Positions 21,820-33,327 of a DNA stretch of 64,000 nt are shown one piece after another. Source of the stretch: Rosa chinensis (taxonomy: Eukaryota; Streptophyta; Magnoliopsida; Rosales; Rosaceae); NCBI RefSeq assembly GCF_002994745.2, contig NC_037090.1:3472001-3536000 (forward strand), written 5' to 3'. Both the position numbers and the translations under genes were made by a program. Each line of letters opens with the position of its first letter. The first letter of the stretch is position 1. Under the pieces are notes generated by a model. The model was not told the origin of the DNA. It was given only the letters and a program-made list of their open reading frames with translations, and made no database searches.

Positions 21820-22530
21820 GATTTCTAATCTGATCAGATGCATTTTCCTAACTCATTGTTCTAACTTACTGACTTGCATGGTCTTTTTGTATCTTCATGT
21901 AATTTACACTTCCACATATGTAGTTTGCATACATATAGATCCACCATGGTTTTTTCAGCGAACTTCCATTTTATGGTGTCTAGGACGATTTTAAGCCATT
22001 TCAAATACTTGGTACCTTAACTCCTCTTTGTGGAAGTTACAAGTCATCTTGTGTTTGTGCTAGACATTGCATCACTAAAATGTCCTAACAAACTTATACA
22101 AAGTATGCAACCAAAGATCGATACTTGAGTTCTTTATATACTTGAGATACCTTAGTGCAATCCCCTAGTAGTAACATGTTGGTTAGCGTTTTAGCTTCAT
22201 ATAGCTAAATAATCAGTCACATTAAGTAGCTAAAAAATTAGTAATAGATCACTTGTACAAATTTTTAACAAAATTGAAAATCATTATAGTATCGAATTAG
22301 ATCAAATAAATGGACGAACCAAATCTGTCAAATTTGAAATATTCACGTTCATAAATGATAAATCACTATTATAAATGCTTTAACGACTTCTAATTTGGTT
22401 GGAAAATTGTAAAAATGATCTACTCAAAAATATCTAAACATATAACGATTGATTTGTCGAAATATAATTGAACAATGAGTTTCACATAAAAATCTTTAGC
22501 TAATCATCATTATAGATTTATAGTGATTCT
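21820..22530. other. FRL-A 3' region and spacer
   Basis: The 3' untranslated region of FRL-A, then AT-rich sequence. No gene or A tail flanked by a direct repeat was recognised, which matters for the retrocopy idea. Confidence 0.45.
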
Positions 22531-22534
22531 CATT

Positions 22535-22960
22535 AGAGCATCTGCCCTTAATTTACTGCCAAATTGATTACCATGACTTGTGGGTTAATAGTCCAACCGA
22601 TTGCGCACAATCTGCACATTAGGCAGTGAATTGCAAATTGGTTACCACCAAATTGACCCATTTGTTAGTAATATATAAAATCTCAGAAGCAGCATCTGGG
22701 GTGAAAATAAAAAATTCACTAAAGAAATATCTCTTCGATGAGGAAAATCTTGTTAAGGAGGAAATATCTCTTCGAGGAGAGGAAATTTCGTCAAAGAGGA
22801 AAGATCTCTTTGAAGAAGATCTCAATAAGGCAAAACCCTTGAAGGAAGATCTCAATGAAGCAAAACTATTCGAGGAAGAATCCAAATGAGGCACAATCTC
22901 TTCAAGGTCGACTTGAGTATGAGGCACATTCTCTTCAAGGTCGACTTGAGTAAGATGAAG
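22535..22960. repeat. MITE-like remnant and GAAGA-rich repeats
   Basis: ATTAGAGCATCTGCCCTTAA at about 22532 resembles the ATTAGAGCAAATGCATCC end of the element at 59.8 kb, and both are followed by words of the type CCAAATTGRTTACC and GGCARTGAATTGC. Next comes an irregular repeat of GAAGATCTCAATRARGCAAA and CTCTTCGA-type words at 22725-22935. An 87-codon frame here is repeat-derived and not a credible gene. Confidence 0.45.
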
Positions 22961-23555
22961 CTGAGTTGAGAAAGCCCAACCAATTTGTAGTGAAAGGTTA
23001 AGATCATCTCGACGAGGGATCTTTATGTTATTTTAGATCTTAGATACCCTACTACGTCTTATTCTTAATTGTATAAGTGCAAAAGAATAATGTGGGACTC
23101 TCACAGCACAAGAAAATGATCCAATTATATTATTTCATTCATAATGAAAATCACCAATACAAACTCTTGTGTTAGGGAAAAAGAAAGAGATAGGAATATG
23201 AAACTGTCAACAAATGTAAACTTAATCATTAAGATTAAGATTCCAAAATCTACTAGGATCTGAAAACGTATAACAGTTGTCAAGAAAATGATGAAATACA
23301 TGTTTATCAAACTGAACTGTGAATATAAATCAAGGACAAAAAGAACACCACATGTTGCTATCATTACAGAGAGTATGTATCAAACTTCAATCTCACTAAG
23401 TCGTCGAATCGAATCTTCGGTTTTTTTTTTAGAGGCTGCTGCACATTGTTTGTACTGATATTCATATGATCATGTTTACACGGCCGACTTTGTCACGTAC
23501 CCTATTCTTCTTTGGATATCTAGGTTTTCTATGTCCATAGTTTTTGCACAAACTA
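22960..23555. other. Intergenic, no supported gene
   Basis: AT-rich sequence with no recognised gene or element. Confidence 0.5.
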
Positions 23556-23559
23556 CATT

Positions 23560-23830
23560 TTCGGTTGCTCTTAGGTCGTTTTACAACTGACCCGTATTTA
23601 CTAGATTAGTGATACCACGACTTAAAACCTCCTCCGCCAAACAAAAAAGAAGCGGAGATAAAGGATCTCCTTGATAAACTCCTCTTGCACAAGAGAAATA
23701 GAAATTAATAAACGCAGGCCTCCCATTATAAATAATTTAGCTGACTGAATAATTGTTCGCACCCATCCTACAAGAATATAATTAAAACGATATGCCTCAA
23801 GAACACGAATGAGTTTTGTTTGGTCCCTCT
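23560..23830 (-). mobile_element. LINE reverse transcriptase remnant
   Basis: On the minus strand, VLEAYRFNYILVGWVRTIIQ and SAKL match the LINE reverse transcriptase segment (compare VLHEFGFSQSFVDWVRTILH in the 12-kb LINE). After a frameshift, words equivalent to SCARG, YQGDPLSPLLF and AEEVLSRGI follow. It is short, frameshifted and dead. Confidence 0.75.
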
Positions 23831-23879
23831 TTGTATCTCTTCTTTTATTCTTTAATAAATTTCTTCTACGGAAGCTCAT

Positions 23880-24219
23880 AAAAAAAAAATCATTAGTTTT
23901 CTCTTTTACTTTTCTTTTTTATTTCTTAATAAAATCTTAATTTTATGTAAAAAAATATAGTCAATATTTCTATATCGTTCGGTTTTAGAGATTATTTTGT
24001 CTTTATCATCCCTCACGCTACCTCATGTTTAGGGCTTTAGGTTAGGGTGTAGAAATAATACACCATTATTTTCTACACTATACATCATTATTTTCTACAC
24101 CATTAAATATTACACAAGAAATGAAGAGAAAATGATATGGAAGAGAGAGAACATATACTAAATTCGATTTTTACTATAAACAAAAACGAACAAACATAAT
24201 TAGTAAAATTTATTGAAAA
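23880..24219. other. Intergenic, no supported gene
   Basis: AT-rich; contains a small repeat of ACACCATTATTTTCTACAC near 24060-24105. Nothing else is seen. Confidence 0.5.
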
Positions 24220-25100
24220 CATATCAATTATGAGAGAGAGATCTTAGATAGGAAAGCCAGACTTCTCTCTCTAAATTTATTGAAACCAAATGACGAACAT
24301 GATTTGATCAAACAAATTTTCTTCAACGACAAGTACATGCACAATGTCCTTTGACGCATTTGTAAGGGTTGCACCCGTTGGGACAGGCGAAAATGCATTC
24401 CCAAGCCCATATACAAGTCACCTGAATTTGTGGTGCAGGTGCAATCTCACTGGAATCATAATAACTAGTGTATCCATTAGCCTTCAATACGGGCAAGCCT
24501 GCACCCAAGTAATCAATAATCAATCAATATTTTTTTATTAATATATGCATAATAGCCATAATTTGATAAAAATTAAGAATACAAAAATCACAATCATCTA
24601 TATCTTGTGACGTATGAACTGGGGCTAATTAATCAACTAATCAAGTCTTGCATGGATTACGTATGTTAACATTAGATCCATCACATCAAATTGAACTTGG
24701 GCTAATCCAATTAAGAGGTGTAGGTAGCGTAAATTTAGGGTTTCAAAAACCAAAACTCTATTTGATAGTTTGTTATACTCCTAAAAACCAACAAATAATT
24801 CAATCCATCACAAAAATATTGCAGAGTACTATGTGCATATATGTGTGTGTGTGAACGATTTGGAGAGACAGTCACTCACAGTAAGCAACGAGTAGAAAGG
24901 TCATGATAACCAAGAAAATCGATTTAGGTGCAGAGTTTTCCATTTGATAGAAATTTTATATGACAAACTATAAGTACAAGCAATGTTGTACATCAAAAAC
25001 TTAGAGAATGAACCACATTTATACTAGTGCACCAATTAGACGTTTTTCTTTTCTTTTTTTGTTGAAAGGAATAATAATAATAATAATTAGGCGTTTTTTT
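24220..25100 (-). repeat. Inverted duplicate of the 8-9 kb defensin-like segment
   Basis: Both introns, exons and the 3' flank match the segment at about 7.9-9.24 kb in reverse orientation. The 3' untranslated sequence (GAAGAAAATTTGTTTG, CATTTGGTTTCAATAAATTT, AGAGAGAGAAG, TATCTAAGATCTCTCTC) is almost unchanged. The match runs upstream to the GCCTAATTATTATTATT motif near 25070-25090. About 15 kb separates the two arms. Confidence 0.8.
24323..24943 (-). CDS. Defensin-like secreted cysteine-rich peptide 2
   Basis: Two exons on the minus strand, 24943-24880 and 24498-24323, joined in phase 1, give a 79-residue precursor. Exon 1 (MENSAPKSIFLVIMTFLLVA) is a signal peptide of the same 64-nt length as in copy 1. 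The mature part has eight cysteines spaced C-x5-C-x3-C-x3-C-x4-C-x4-C-x1-C-x1-C and ends CACTCR. Against copy 1, the fifth-to-sixth cysteine loop is five residues shorter, and the loop after the first cysteine differs entirely (IWAWE against FFNED). The second-to-fifth cysteine spacings are unchanged. The frame is intact. Sequence divergence is concentrated in the mature peptide rather than in the 3' untranslated region. Confidence 0.8.
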
Positions 25101-25216
25101 TTGTAAACAAAGGAAAGTGACTTAAATATTAAAAACAGAAAGTCAAACGTCAATAAAAATAATTTCCTTTTTTGGGAATGAATAAAAATAATTTCCAAAC
25201 AAAAGAGTGGTCAACT

Positions 25217-25260
25217 TGACTGGGTTCCAAACCCCATTATTTCAAAAAAAAAAAAAAAAA
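25217..25260 (+). mobile_element. Extremely 5'-truncated LINE insertion (about 45 bp)
   Basis: The repeat AAAAGAGTGGTCAACT at 25201-25216 recurs as AAAGAGTGGTCAACT at 25261-25275. Between them lies only TGACTGGGTTCCAAACCCC, a short spacer and an A tail. GGGTTCCAAACCCC is the sequence just before the A tail of the 12-kb LINE, so this is the last few bases of a related LINE. Confidence 0.85.
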
Positions 25261-25584
25261 AAAGAGTGGTCAACTCCAATTACGAGCGGAAAATCAGAAA
25301 GACGTGAAATAGGGGGGAACTTCGTGGTCGTATTGATTTAGATGATCATTACAGTGCAACGAAAAACATAACAGTCAGAAAGAAGGTGGGAATTTTCTGA
25401 TATCATTCTTCTCTACGAACAGAGTATATATATACATCAAGTCCTATTACAAAAGAATATTATTACAAAAGAATATTCCTAATATAATGGCATAATTTAA
25501 GCCAGCATTCCAGCATTGTCGGCCATCCAGCATTCTAGGGTTGTCGGCCATCTTTGTCAGTATGACTCACGCCAACACTCCCCC

Positions 25585-28500
25585 TTAAGTTGGTGCATAC
25601 AGATCACGGATGCCCAACTTGTCAAGTGAGTCATAAAAGGCTTTACTCGATAGAGCCTTTGTAAGAATATTCGCCAATTGCTCTTCAGTAGGAACGAAGG
25701 GAAACAAAATGACCTGTTCATCCAGCTTCTCTTTAATGAAGTGTCGATCTACCTCCACATGTTTCTTGCGATCATGTTGAACCGGTATATGAGCAATTTC
25801 AATTGCAGCCTTATTATCACAATAAAGCGGCATAGCCTTTTTTGGCATGAACCCCAAATCTCTCAACAAATTTCTCAACCACAACATCTTACAAAGTTCT
25901 CGGGCCATTCCTCTATATTCTGCTTCTGCACTGGAGCGAGCCACCACCTTTTGTTTCTTGCTCTTCCAAGTAACCAAATTACCACCTGACGCGCCTTTAG
26001 CAAGCGCGCAATTTAACCCTGAAAATATCGTTAGTAGTATAAGCAAATAGGGATCGTTCTATTCCGGGGATTGAGGGTACACTTGTAATTGTGAAACAAA
26101 TAAAGAAAAGTATTATTTACAAAAATAAAATAAAGAATATAAATATATACAATTGTATAAACAAATAAAGAATTAGAATAATAAAGTATTATTTACAAAA
26201 ATAAAATAAAGAATAGAAATATATACAAGTAACAAAATAAAAAGGGGGGGTTTAAGAATTATAGAATTGAAAATTAAGATAAAGAAAATAAAGAAAATGT
26301 AAAAACATATATACAAGGGTGGATCAAAACCACATCCATATGCAAGAAATCCAATTACAATTCATATAGTTGATTTTAAATGTCATGAGAGAGGAGTTGA
26401 TCATGTGAAACATTCGAAAGCAAATGATTTCCCATATTTTACTTTTCAATGCTAATTAACCTAAGCGAAAGCACCTAGATTAATCCTATCAAACATGCAA
26501 TTAAGCCCTAGAAAGCTAGTCAATCATGACATGTTCAACGCATTAGACATAGAGAAAGGCTATCAACTCAAGTGTACAACTTAGTATGGAAAAGTCCACC
26601 TAATTGCAATCCTCTTTAATTAAATTCGGTCTTTGCACAAAACCTTTACTACTTTGATTCAAGTTTACACAAAACGAAAAGTCGATTTCATGTTCTTAAA
26701 CCTAGCACCAATTATATCAAAACCCTAAGTGTTTGCAACCACATAAGATTAAAATACAAAAGTTTTCTATCATGCAAATTTAATTAAACAAACCCACATA
26801 AGCAACATAAAAATCAACATATAGAAATCACAACTTTATCTCAAAACATATAAACGGGCTTTAAACTTTGCCCTTAACATTATTTGTTAACTAGAATTCA
26901 TAGTTCTACAAATCTAAACAAAGAAAACCAAAAGAAATTACAAGGAAAAAGATAGAATTACACCATGAAGGGAGTGGATGATGAAGAGCTTGAGACGTTG
27001 ATCTTGAATCTTTAAAGCAAGACTTCACTATCACGGCACAAGGTGGATGATGACGGCTAGGAGGCTTCATGGCTTCTTCTTCTCTTCTTCTCTTTGCTTA
27101 AAAATGCAGAAACTTAAAACTAGAGAATGGAGAGAAAAATGGAAAGGAAATGGAGAGACAAAGAAGATGAGATGGATGAAGGAATTGGTGGGAAAATGGA
27201 AAGGAAATGGAGAGACAAAGAAGATGAGATGGATGAAGGAATTGGTGATTGAGAGTGAGAGGAGAAGGTGTTTAAATAGGGAGGAAAAAGAAGAGTGAAA
27301 TGATGAGATGAAGAAAAATAATGAAAGTGGAGTATGAGAGTGGTTTGTAAAATATGTAAAAGATGAGGTAATGATGAAAGCAAAGCATGAAGGTGAAGAA
27401 ATGTGGAAGTGATGATGATCTTTTAGAGTAGAAAAATGTATCCAAGGAAAAAGAAATGCTTTCTTCATGTGGGTGGGAAACATGAATATGTGGTGTTGAG
27501 CTGTTTTCAAGTCAGTTTCTTCCCCTTTATTCCTTCAATTATTTCTCTAACAAGACTTCATTATATGCCTTCGACTTCTTCATATGAAATTATCCACCAT
27601 GAGTGTAGATTACTGTGGTAAAATTTCAGAATTTCTTGCCATGTGGTTGGGCCGGAAATGCTGCTGGACCTCTTACAGGTCCAGTTTTCCGGTTTTGCTT
27701 CTGTAGAGAATTGGGCTGATTGTTTGAAGGCCTTCCACTCATATTTTTCTCTGGCACTCTTCATAAGAAATGATCCTTTGGGTGTCTAGAATGGATCTGG
27801 AAGGTTTCAGCTCATTTGAAGTTCATTTGGTCAGGCGGCCGCTCCTTCTTCTTTGCTTGGCTTGGTTTCTCCTAGCCGGAGTAGGAATATGTGTAAAATT
27901 GATCTTTTAGTACATTTCCATTTTTTTCCATCATTTCCAGGTAATTATGGACCTAACGCTCATTTCACCTTCATTTACTCCAATGTACCTAAAAATAGAA
28001 ATTGAATTAAAAATCGATTCAGTTAAGGAATTAACTAAGCAAAATGTGAGGAATTAACTATTAAAATACCGCATTAAAATGCTCCTATCACCACCCACAA
28101 ACGTGAAGTAGCCCGAAGTAGACCTGTGATCTATAATATTACCTGCTCAGTCTGTGTCTGTGTATCTGGAAACATCCAAGTGATTGTTCTTTGAGAAAAC
28201 TAATCCCTTCCCTGGAGCAGACTTTAAATACTGCAAAATACGAAATACAGCATCCATATGGGTCTCACTAGGATTATGCATAAACTGACTCACCACACTA
28301 ACTGCATAGGCTAAATCTGGTCTAGTGTGGGACAAATAAATCAACCGTCCAACTAACCTCTGGTATCTCCCTTTATTTGTGGGTACTTGATCCAAATACT
28401 CTGCTAACCGATGGTTATGCTCGATAGGAGTATCAATAGGTTTACAATCAAGCATACCTGTTTCTGTCAGCAAGTCTAGGACATACTTCATCTGACTTAA

Positions 28501-31500
28501 CACAACACAATCCTTCCCACGAGCAACTTCAATTCCAAAAAAATATTTCAAATTACCCAAATCTTTCATCTCAAATTCAGAAGATAACTAACTTTGTAGC
28601 TTTTGGATTTCCTCAATGTCATCACCTGTTACAACCATGTCATCGACATAAATAATCAAGGCAGTTATTTTACCACACCGATGTTTAAGGAACAAGGTGT
28701 GATCTGAATTGCTCTGCCGGTATCCAATTTTCTTCATGACTTTGGTGAACCGGCCAAACCAAGCTCTAGGAGACTGCTTCAAGCCATAAAGAGACTTCTT
28801 CAATTTGCATACCACCTGCTATCCAATGGAAGTATCATATCCAGGAGGCAAATCCATATAAACCTCTTCATGTAGATCACCATGCAAGAATGCATTTTTA
28901 ACATCAAATTATTGCAAAGGCCAATCAAGATTAGCAGCTAACGAAAGAAGTACCCGAATTGTGTTAATTTTTGTCACTGGTGCAAATGTCTCATCATAAT
29001 CCACGCTATACTTCTGAGTATAGCCTTTAGCCACTAATCTTGCCTTGTAGGACCGAACCATTGAATTATGTTTCACTGTATACACCCACCTACAACCAAC
29101 TGTTTTCTTCCCAAGTGGTAATGACACTAACTCCCACGTACAATTCTTCTCAAGAGCATCCATCTCGACTGTCATTGCTTTCATCCACTTCTCATCCTTC
29201 ATGGCATCCTGCACTTTAATAGGAAGAGACACATAAGATAATTGATTAACAAAGGCTACATACGATTTAGATAACCTATGGGTTGATACATAATTAGCAA
29301 CAGGGTATTTAGTCTTAGCACTTAGAGTAGGTTCATAATGTTTCGGAGGCTGACCACGGGTTAAACGACTGGGCAAGATTTTTGTGGGAACACTACCTAA
29401 CACAGAAGGATTATTAGACAAGGAAGGATTAGGATATACCTTGGGTGATGATTGAGCAGGTGAGACCGTTGAAGGAGATGGAGAGATGGAAGAATTGTTT
29501 AAAACACCATCAGAAGATTGCAGGACCTCATCGGAAATAGGGTCTGAAATAGACTCCCCAGCCGATTGGTCGGACTGATCTGGTTGACCAAGTGGTAACA
29601 CATTGCCCAAAGCTTCTTCTCCGGCCGAACTCTTGTTTTCCCTGTTTTCCGTTTCTAACTCGGATGATGGGTCGGTAGAGCTTCTGTCCTCCTTTTCCAG
29701 CTTCGTTCTTAAGTATTCCAACCTTGAGAACTCAGATGCCAGACTCCCATCTTGCCCATTGAACAAATTTTCATAATAATAAGACTTCTCCCCCTGACGA
29801 GGAGTCACATAAGGCAAGAAGTAACAAGTATCTTCACTGAAAGTAACATCCATAGTGACATAAAACTTCTGGGATTGAGGATGATAACATTTGTAACCTT
29901 TCTGATGAGAACCATACCCAACAAACTCACACTTAAGGGCTCTAGCATCCAATTTTGACCTTTGATTTTTATACAGATGAACATAGGCAACACAACCAAA
30001 GACACGAGCAGGAAGGGTATTAAATGATGGGATAGAAACGTAGTTAGACAAGAGCTCAAGTAGGATACGACCTTGAAGAATGGCAGATGGAAGGCGATTG
30101 ATAAGATGAGAGGCACACAAAACGGCTTCTCCCCAAAGGTACTTAGGCATGTTAGCACTAAGTTAAAGAGACCGAGCCATATCCAAAATATGACTATTTT
30201 TCCGTTCAGACACCCTATTTTGCTAAGGTGTCTATGGACAGGAAGTTTGATGAGTTATGCTATGGTGTTGGAAATATTCCTGAAAAGAATGATTAACAAA
30301 ATCACCCCCATTATCGGAAAGAAAAACCTTAACATGAGCATCATATTGAGTACGAACAAGACTATGAAAAGCTGTAAAGGCAGAGAAAATAGAATCTTTT
30401 GACTTAACAACCCAGGACAGTCAGGTAAAGTCATCGATGATTAACACAAAATATCGCATTCCAGAAAGGGTAGAATGTTTAGAAGGGCCCCACAAGTCTG
30501 AATGAATTAACTCAAAAGGCATAGTACTAGAATGAAAGCTGGAAGGATAACTAGATCTATGACGTACTCTTAGCCAAAGAACAAGTTTCACAACGCAAGC
30601 TAGAATCATTTATTCCCAAAAATAACGAAGGCATGGACTTCTTCATAACTCCAAAAGATGGAAGGCCCAAACGTCTGTGCCACAACCATAACTCACTCAG
30701 CAGATCAGAACTCAATGTCAGGGCCAAAGGCTGTTTCTGTTGCTTGTGTTCGTCCTGCGTACATGCAATCCAAGTGAAACATGCAGTCTCCCTTGCCAAT
30801 GATCACCCGATTGTACATATTCTGAAAAACAACATACATTGGATAAAAGGTTACAAAACACTTATTTTGTGAATTGATTTGAGATATAGACAAAAGATGA
30901 TGAGATAACGAGGGCACATAAAGGACATCATGTAACACAATGGATGGTGTAACCTGAATAGTCCCAATACCTAAGACTGGAAAAGACACACCATTTGCAT
31001 TAGAGACATGAGATATACAAGGAGATGACATAGACACAAAGAAAGACTTGTCGTAGGTCATATGATCAGTCGCACAAGAATCAATTATCCATGTATCACT
31101 ACCAGTAAAGTTAGAAACATGTAAAGCAATACTAATTTTACCTCGAGTTTCCTTAGGCACGGAAACATTATACATAGAAAGGTCTTGTCCTTCAACACCA
31201 TAGAAATCAGCCTCTGGCACTAATTGGACTGCTGCTTTGCCTATCTGACCTCTATTCCCTCCAGTACTACTCGCTCATCTCCAGTTGGAATTGTTGGAAT
31301 TAAATCTTCGCAGCTTAGGACATTGATTCTTGAAATGACCAACTTCCTTGCAATAGTTGCAAGTCATTTGGTTATTGATCGGAACCAGCCCTCTGTTATA
31401 ATTCTGATTCTGTTGATATCCCTGATTCCGAGGTCGATACTGATTAGGAGATGGAACAAGATATAAATTCCCATACTGAGAAGGTTGAGGTGATCTACCT

Positions 31501-32110
31501 TGGATCATTAAACCAGATATTTCAGTATGAAGACCCTTGGCAGTAGCTTTGTGGCTTCATCTTTTTAGTATGAACACGCATCTTATCTTGCTCAGTCCTG
31601 TAGGAAGTGATGTCTGTTTCACAAGTCATAGGATTAGGATTTCTCTAATCAAGGTCCTGCCAGATTGTCTTCAAATTTGCATATATAAAACGTTGCAACA
31701 GGTAGTCCACTTTGAGTTTTTTGAAAGATTTGGCATCCAATTCATGAACACGAGCAAAGTCACTTCTATCATAATAGGTAGCAGCAACAGAGTCTCAAAT
31801 TGCCTTGGGAGAATCAAAATTAGCAAATAATTGCATTACCTCTGGAGTCATAGTTTTGAGAAAAATTCTCATCACATTAGTATTTGCCGTATCCCATTTA
31901 TCGGCCTTTGGTCCTGCAGCAGGTCTTGCAGTGCTACCAGTAACATAACTCCACTTTCCGATCCCTTGAATATGAATCTTCATAAACTTTTGCCTAATTT
32001 GTGCCATCAAGCTTGACACCAAACTTTGAGTTATCTGTTACATTTTGAACAACCACAACCTCACGAGCCAGCTTCTCCAGCCTGGGAGGCACTGGGGTCA
32101 AATCCAGCAT
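25585..32110 (-). pseudogene. Copia gag-pol remnant
   Basis: Reading on the minus strand from 32110: a gag start with LEKLAREVVVVQN and an early stop; more gag down to about 31540; a zinc knuckle CNYCKEVGHFKNQC near 31350; protease with DSCATDHM (normally DSGATDHM) near 31070; a GAG-pre-integrase LWHRRLGLPS near 30680; integrase with HSDLWGP and VLIIDDFT near 30430-30520; the integrase C-terminal part LINRLPS and VFGCVAYVH near 29990-30110; and reverse transcriptase with KARLVAKGYTQ, LYGLKQSPRAW and YVDDMVVTGDD (28630-29060). Then RNase H KYFFGIEVARG through GRLIYLSHTRPDLAYAV, interrupted at 28090, resuming at 25981 with NLVTWKSKKQ, SSAEAEYRGMA and CDNKAAIEIA, ending near 25588. Several in-frame stops (for example TNstop, LQstop, QSstop) show it is not functional. 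Confidence 0.88.
25987..28090. mobile_element. 2.1-kb solo-LTR-like insertion inside Copia pol
   Basis: The insertion begins TGACGCGCC and ends TCCTATCA on the plus strand (TG...CA), flanked by the 5-bp repeat CCACC at 25982-25986 and 28091-28095. Removing it rejoins the Copia reading frame at the Gly-Gly codons before NLVTW. No coding domain of a retroelement is seen inside, consistent with a solo LTR; the minus-strand reading starts TGATAGGAGCATTTT. Internal tandem duplications lie at about 26108-26228 and 27120-27245. Open frames inside are low-complexity artefacts of GA-rich sequence. Confidence 0.8.
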
Positions 32111-33083
32111 CTTTCTTTATTATTATTTTTTTTTTTATAAAGAAGTTTTTAAATAAAGTGGAGATATGAAAAGTTGAAAAGCTTGTCTAGAGCTATGAAA
32201 AGTTGAAAGTGGAGGTATGAAAAGCTGGAAAGAAAAAAAAGGAACGGAGGCCGTTTCTTTCTTCTTCTTCTTTTTTATGGGTTATTGGGTTTGTGGGTTG
32301 TTACAGCAGAAAGGGTTTAATTAAAAGGGGAGGGGGGTTCTGCTGCAGAGTGTTGGGAGCTGTAAGATCACTAAGATGAACATGCGTGCTCTAGTGCAGC
32401 ACGTGATGATACCAAGTGGGCGTGCTCCAAACCCCTAGTCGATCTGCCTCCTCTTCTTTTCTTCTCCTCTCTCTCTCTATGTCGGACTCGGATTCTATGC
32501 TTAAAATAATTATCTTGAATTTTACTGAGATATAGATTTAAAGGTAAGATAATGTCACATCAAAAAGTAACCGTAGTAATTTATAGTTTTTTTTCTAGCA
32601 AATTATAGTTGTACAGGGAAGCTAATTTCCTCTCTGTCACCCTTCAAAAAACACAAAACACAGAGGAGGATTGTACGTGAGGTCAGTGGCGGAAGCAGGA
32701 TAGTCACCGCTCCGCACCTCCGGTCTGCTCACAGTCGCCGGCTCGCCGCACTTCCGCAGCTCCGATCTGCAGCTCTTCCTCAGTTCGGCTTCCACTAATT
32801 AGCTATCCCCAAGTAAGATTTCAGGCCGTTCCGTGCATTCAGATTGGAGTATGGAGATTTGGTTGAAATAATTGGTTACTGGCATCTGGGTTTATGAAAT
32901 TTCAGATGAGACTATGACTCTATGAGAGAGACTGAGAGTTACGCCTGGCTGAGGATGAAGAACAAGGTCGCCTGACTGAGAGTTGGACGGGTCGATCTAA
33001 AACCGATTAATTGACCAAAAGAGCACAAAGATTAATCGGCCAAAAGAACACGTACAGCGGAGCAGACATTCTCTGATACCAAG

Positions 33084-33224
33084 TTTCTTCTCCACCAATC
33101 AAGTCCTATTACAAAAATATTATTACAAAAGAATATTCCTAATATAATGGCACGATTTAAGCCAGCATTGTCGGCCATCCAGGGTTGTGGGCCATCTTAC
33201 CTTTGTCGGTATGACAATAACGCC
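33084..33224 (-). promoter_or_regulatory. Copia 5' LTR abutting the FRL-B leader
   Basis: The outer edge of the LTR lies about 104 bp upstream of the FRL-B start codon. The LTR reads away from FRL-B, so its U3 end faces the gene. The short remaining leader resembles the FRL-A leader. Any FRL-B core promoter must therefore overlap the LTR or lie beyond it. Confidence 0.6.
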
Positions 33225-33327
33225 TCTTTCTTCTCCTCGCTCGTTCTAAAGCGCCATTATTACGGTTTTCCTTGTTTTTCAAAGCCTTAGGGTTTTGCTT
33301 TTTTATGTCATAGCAAAAGCAGTGACC

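Larger units (their letters stand above)
25404..33224 (-). mobile_element. Degenerate Ty1/Copia retrotransposon with nested insertion
   Basis: Minus-strand element. The 3' LTR is about 25404-25577 (starts TGTTGGC on the minus strand) and is preceded by a purine tract AAGGGGGAG at 25578-25586. The 5' LTR is about 33084-33224, recognisable from the shared TAAGCCAGCATT, GTCGGCCATCCAG and ATTACAAAAGAATATTCC words, but it is shorter and diverged. Next to it, the minus-strand TTGGTATCAGAG (33071-33082) is the usual Copia primer-binding site for initiator tRNA-Met. The gag-pol remnant lies between. The LTRs differ and the genes carry many stops, so it is old and immobile. A 2.1-kb LTR-like block sits inside at 25987-28090. 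Confidence 0.88.

Noticed and set aside
22626..22889. An 87-codon charged frame
   Set aside because: It is made of irregular GAAGA repeats next to a MITE remnant, with no start context or paralogue.
27067..27510. Ser/His/Phe-rich minus-strand frames
   Set aside because: They are translations of GA-rich sequence and a local duplication within the 2.1-kb LTR-like block.
25404..33224. Endogenous pararetrovirus insertion
   Set aside because: The domain order (protease, integrase, RT, RNase H), LTRs, tRNA-Met primer site and purine tract are those of Copia.
33295..33327. Upstream in-frame ATG for FRL-B
   Set aside because: Alignment with FRL-A places the start at 33328; the extra residues are not conserved.
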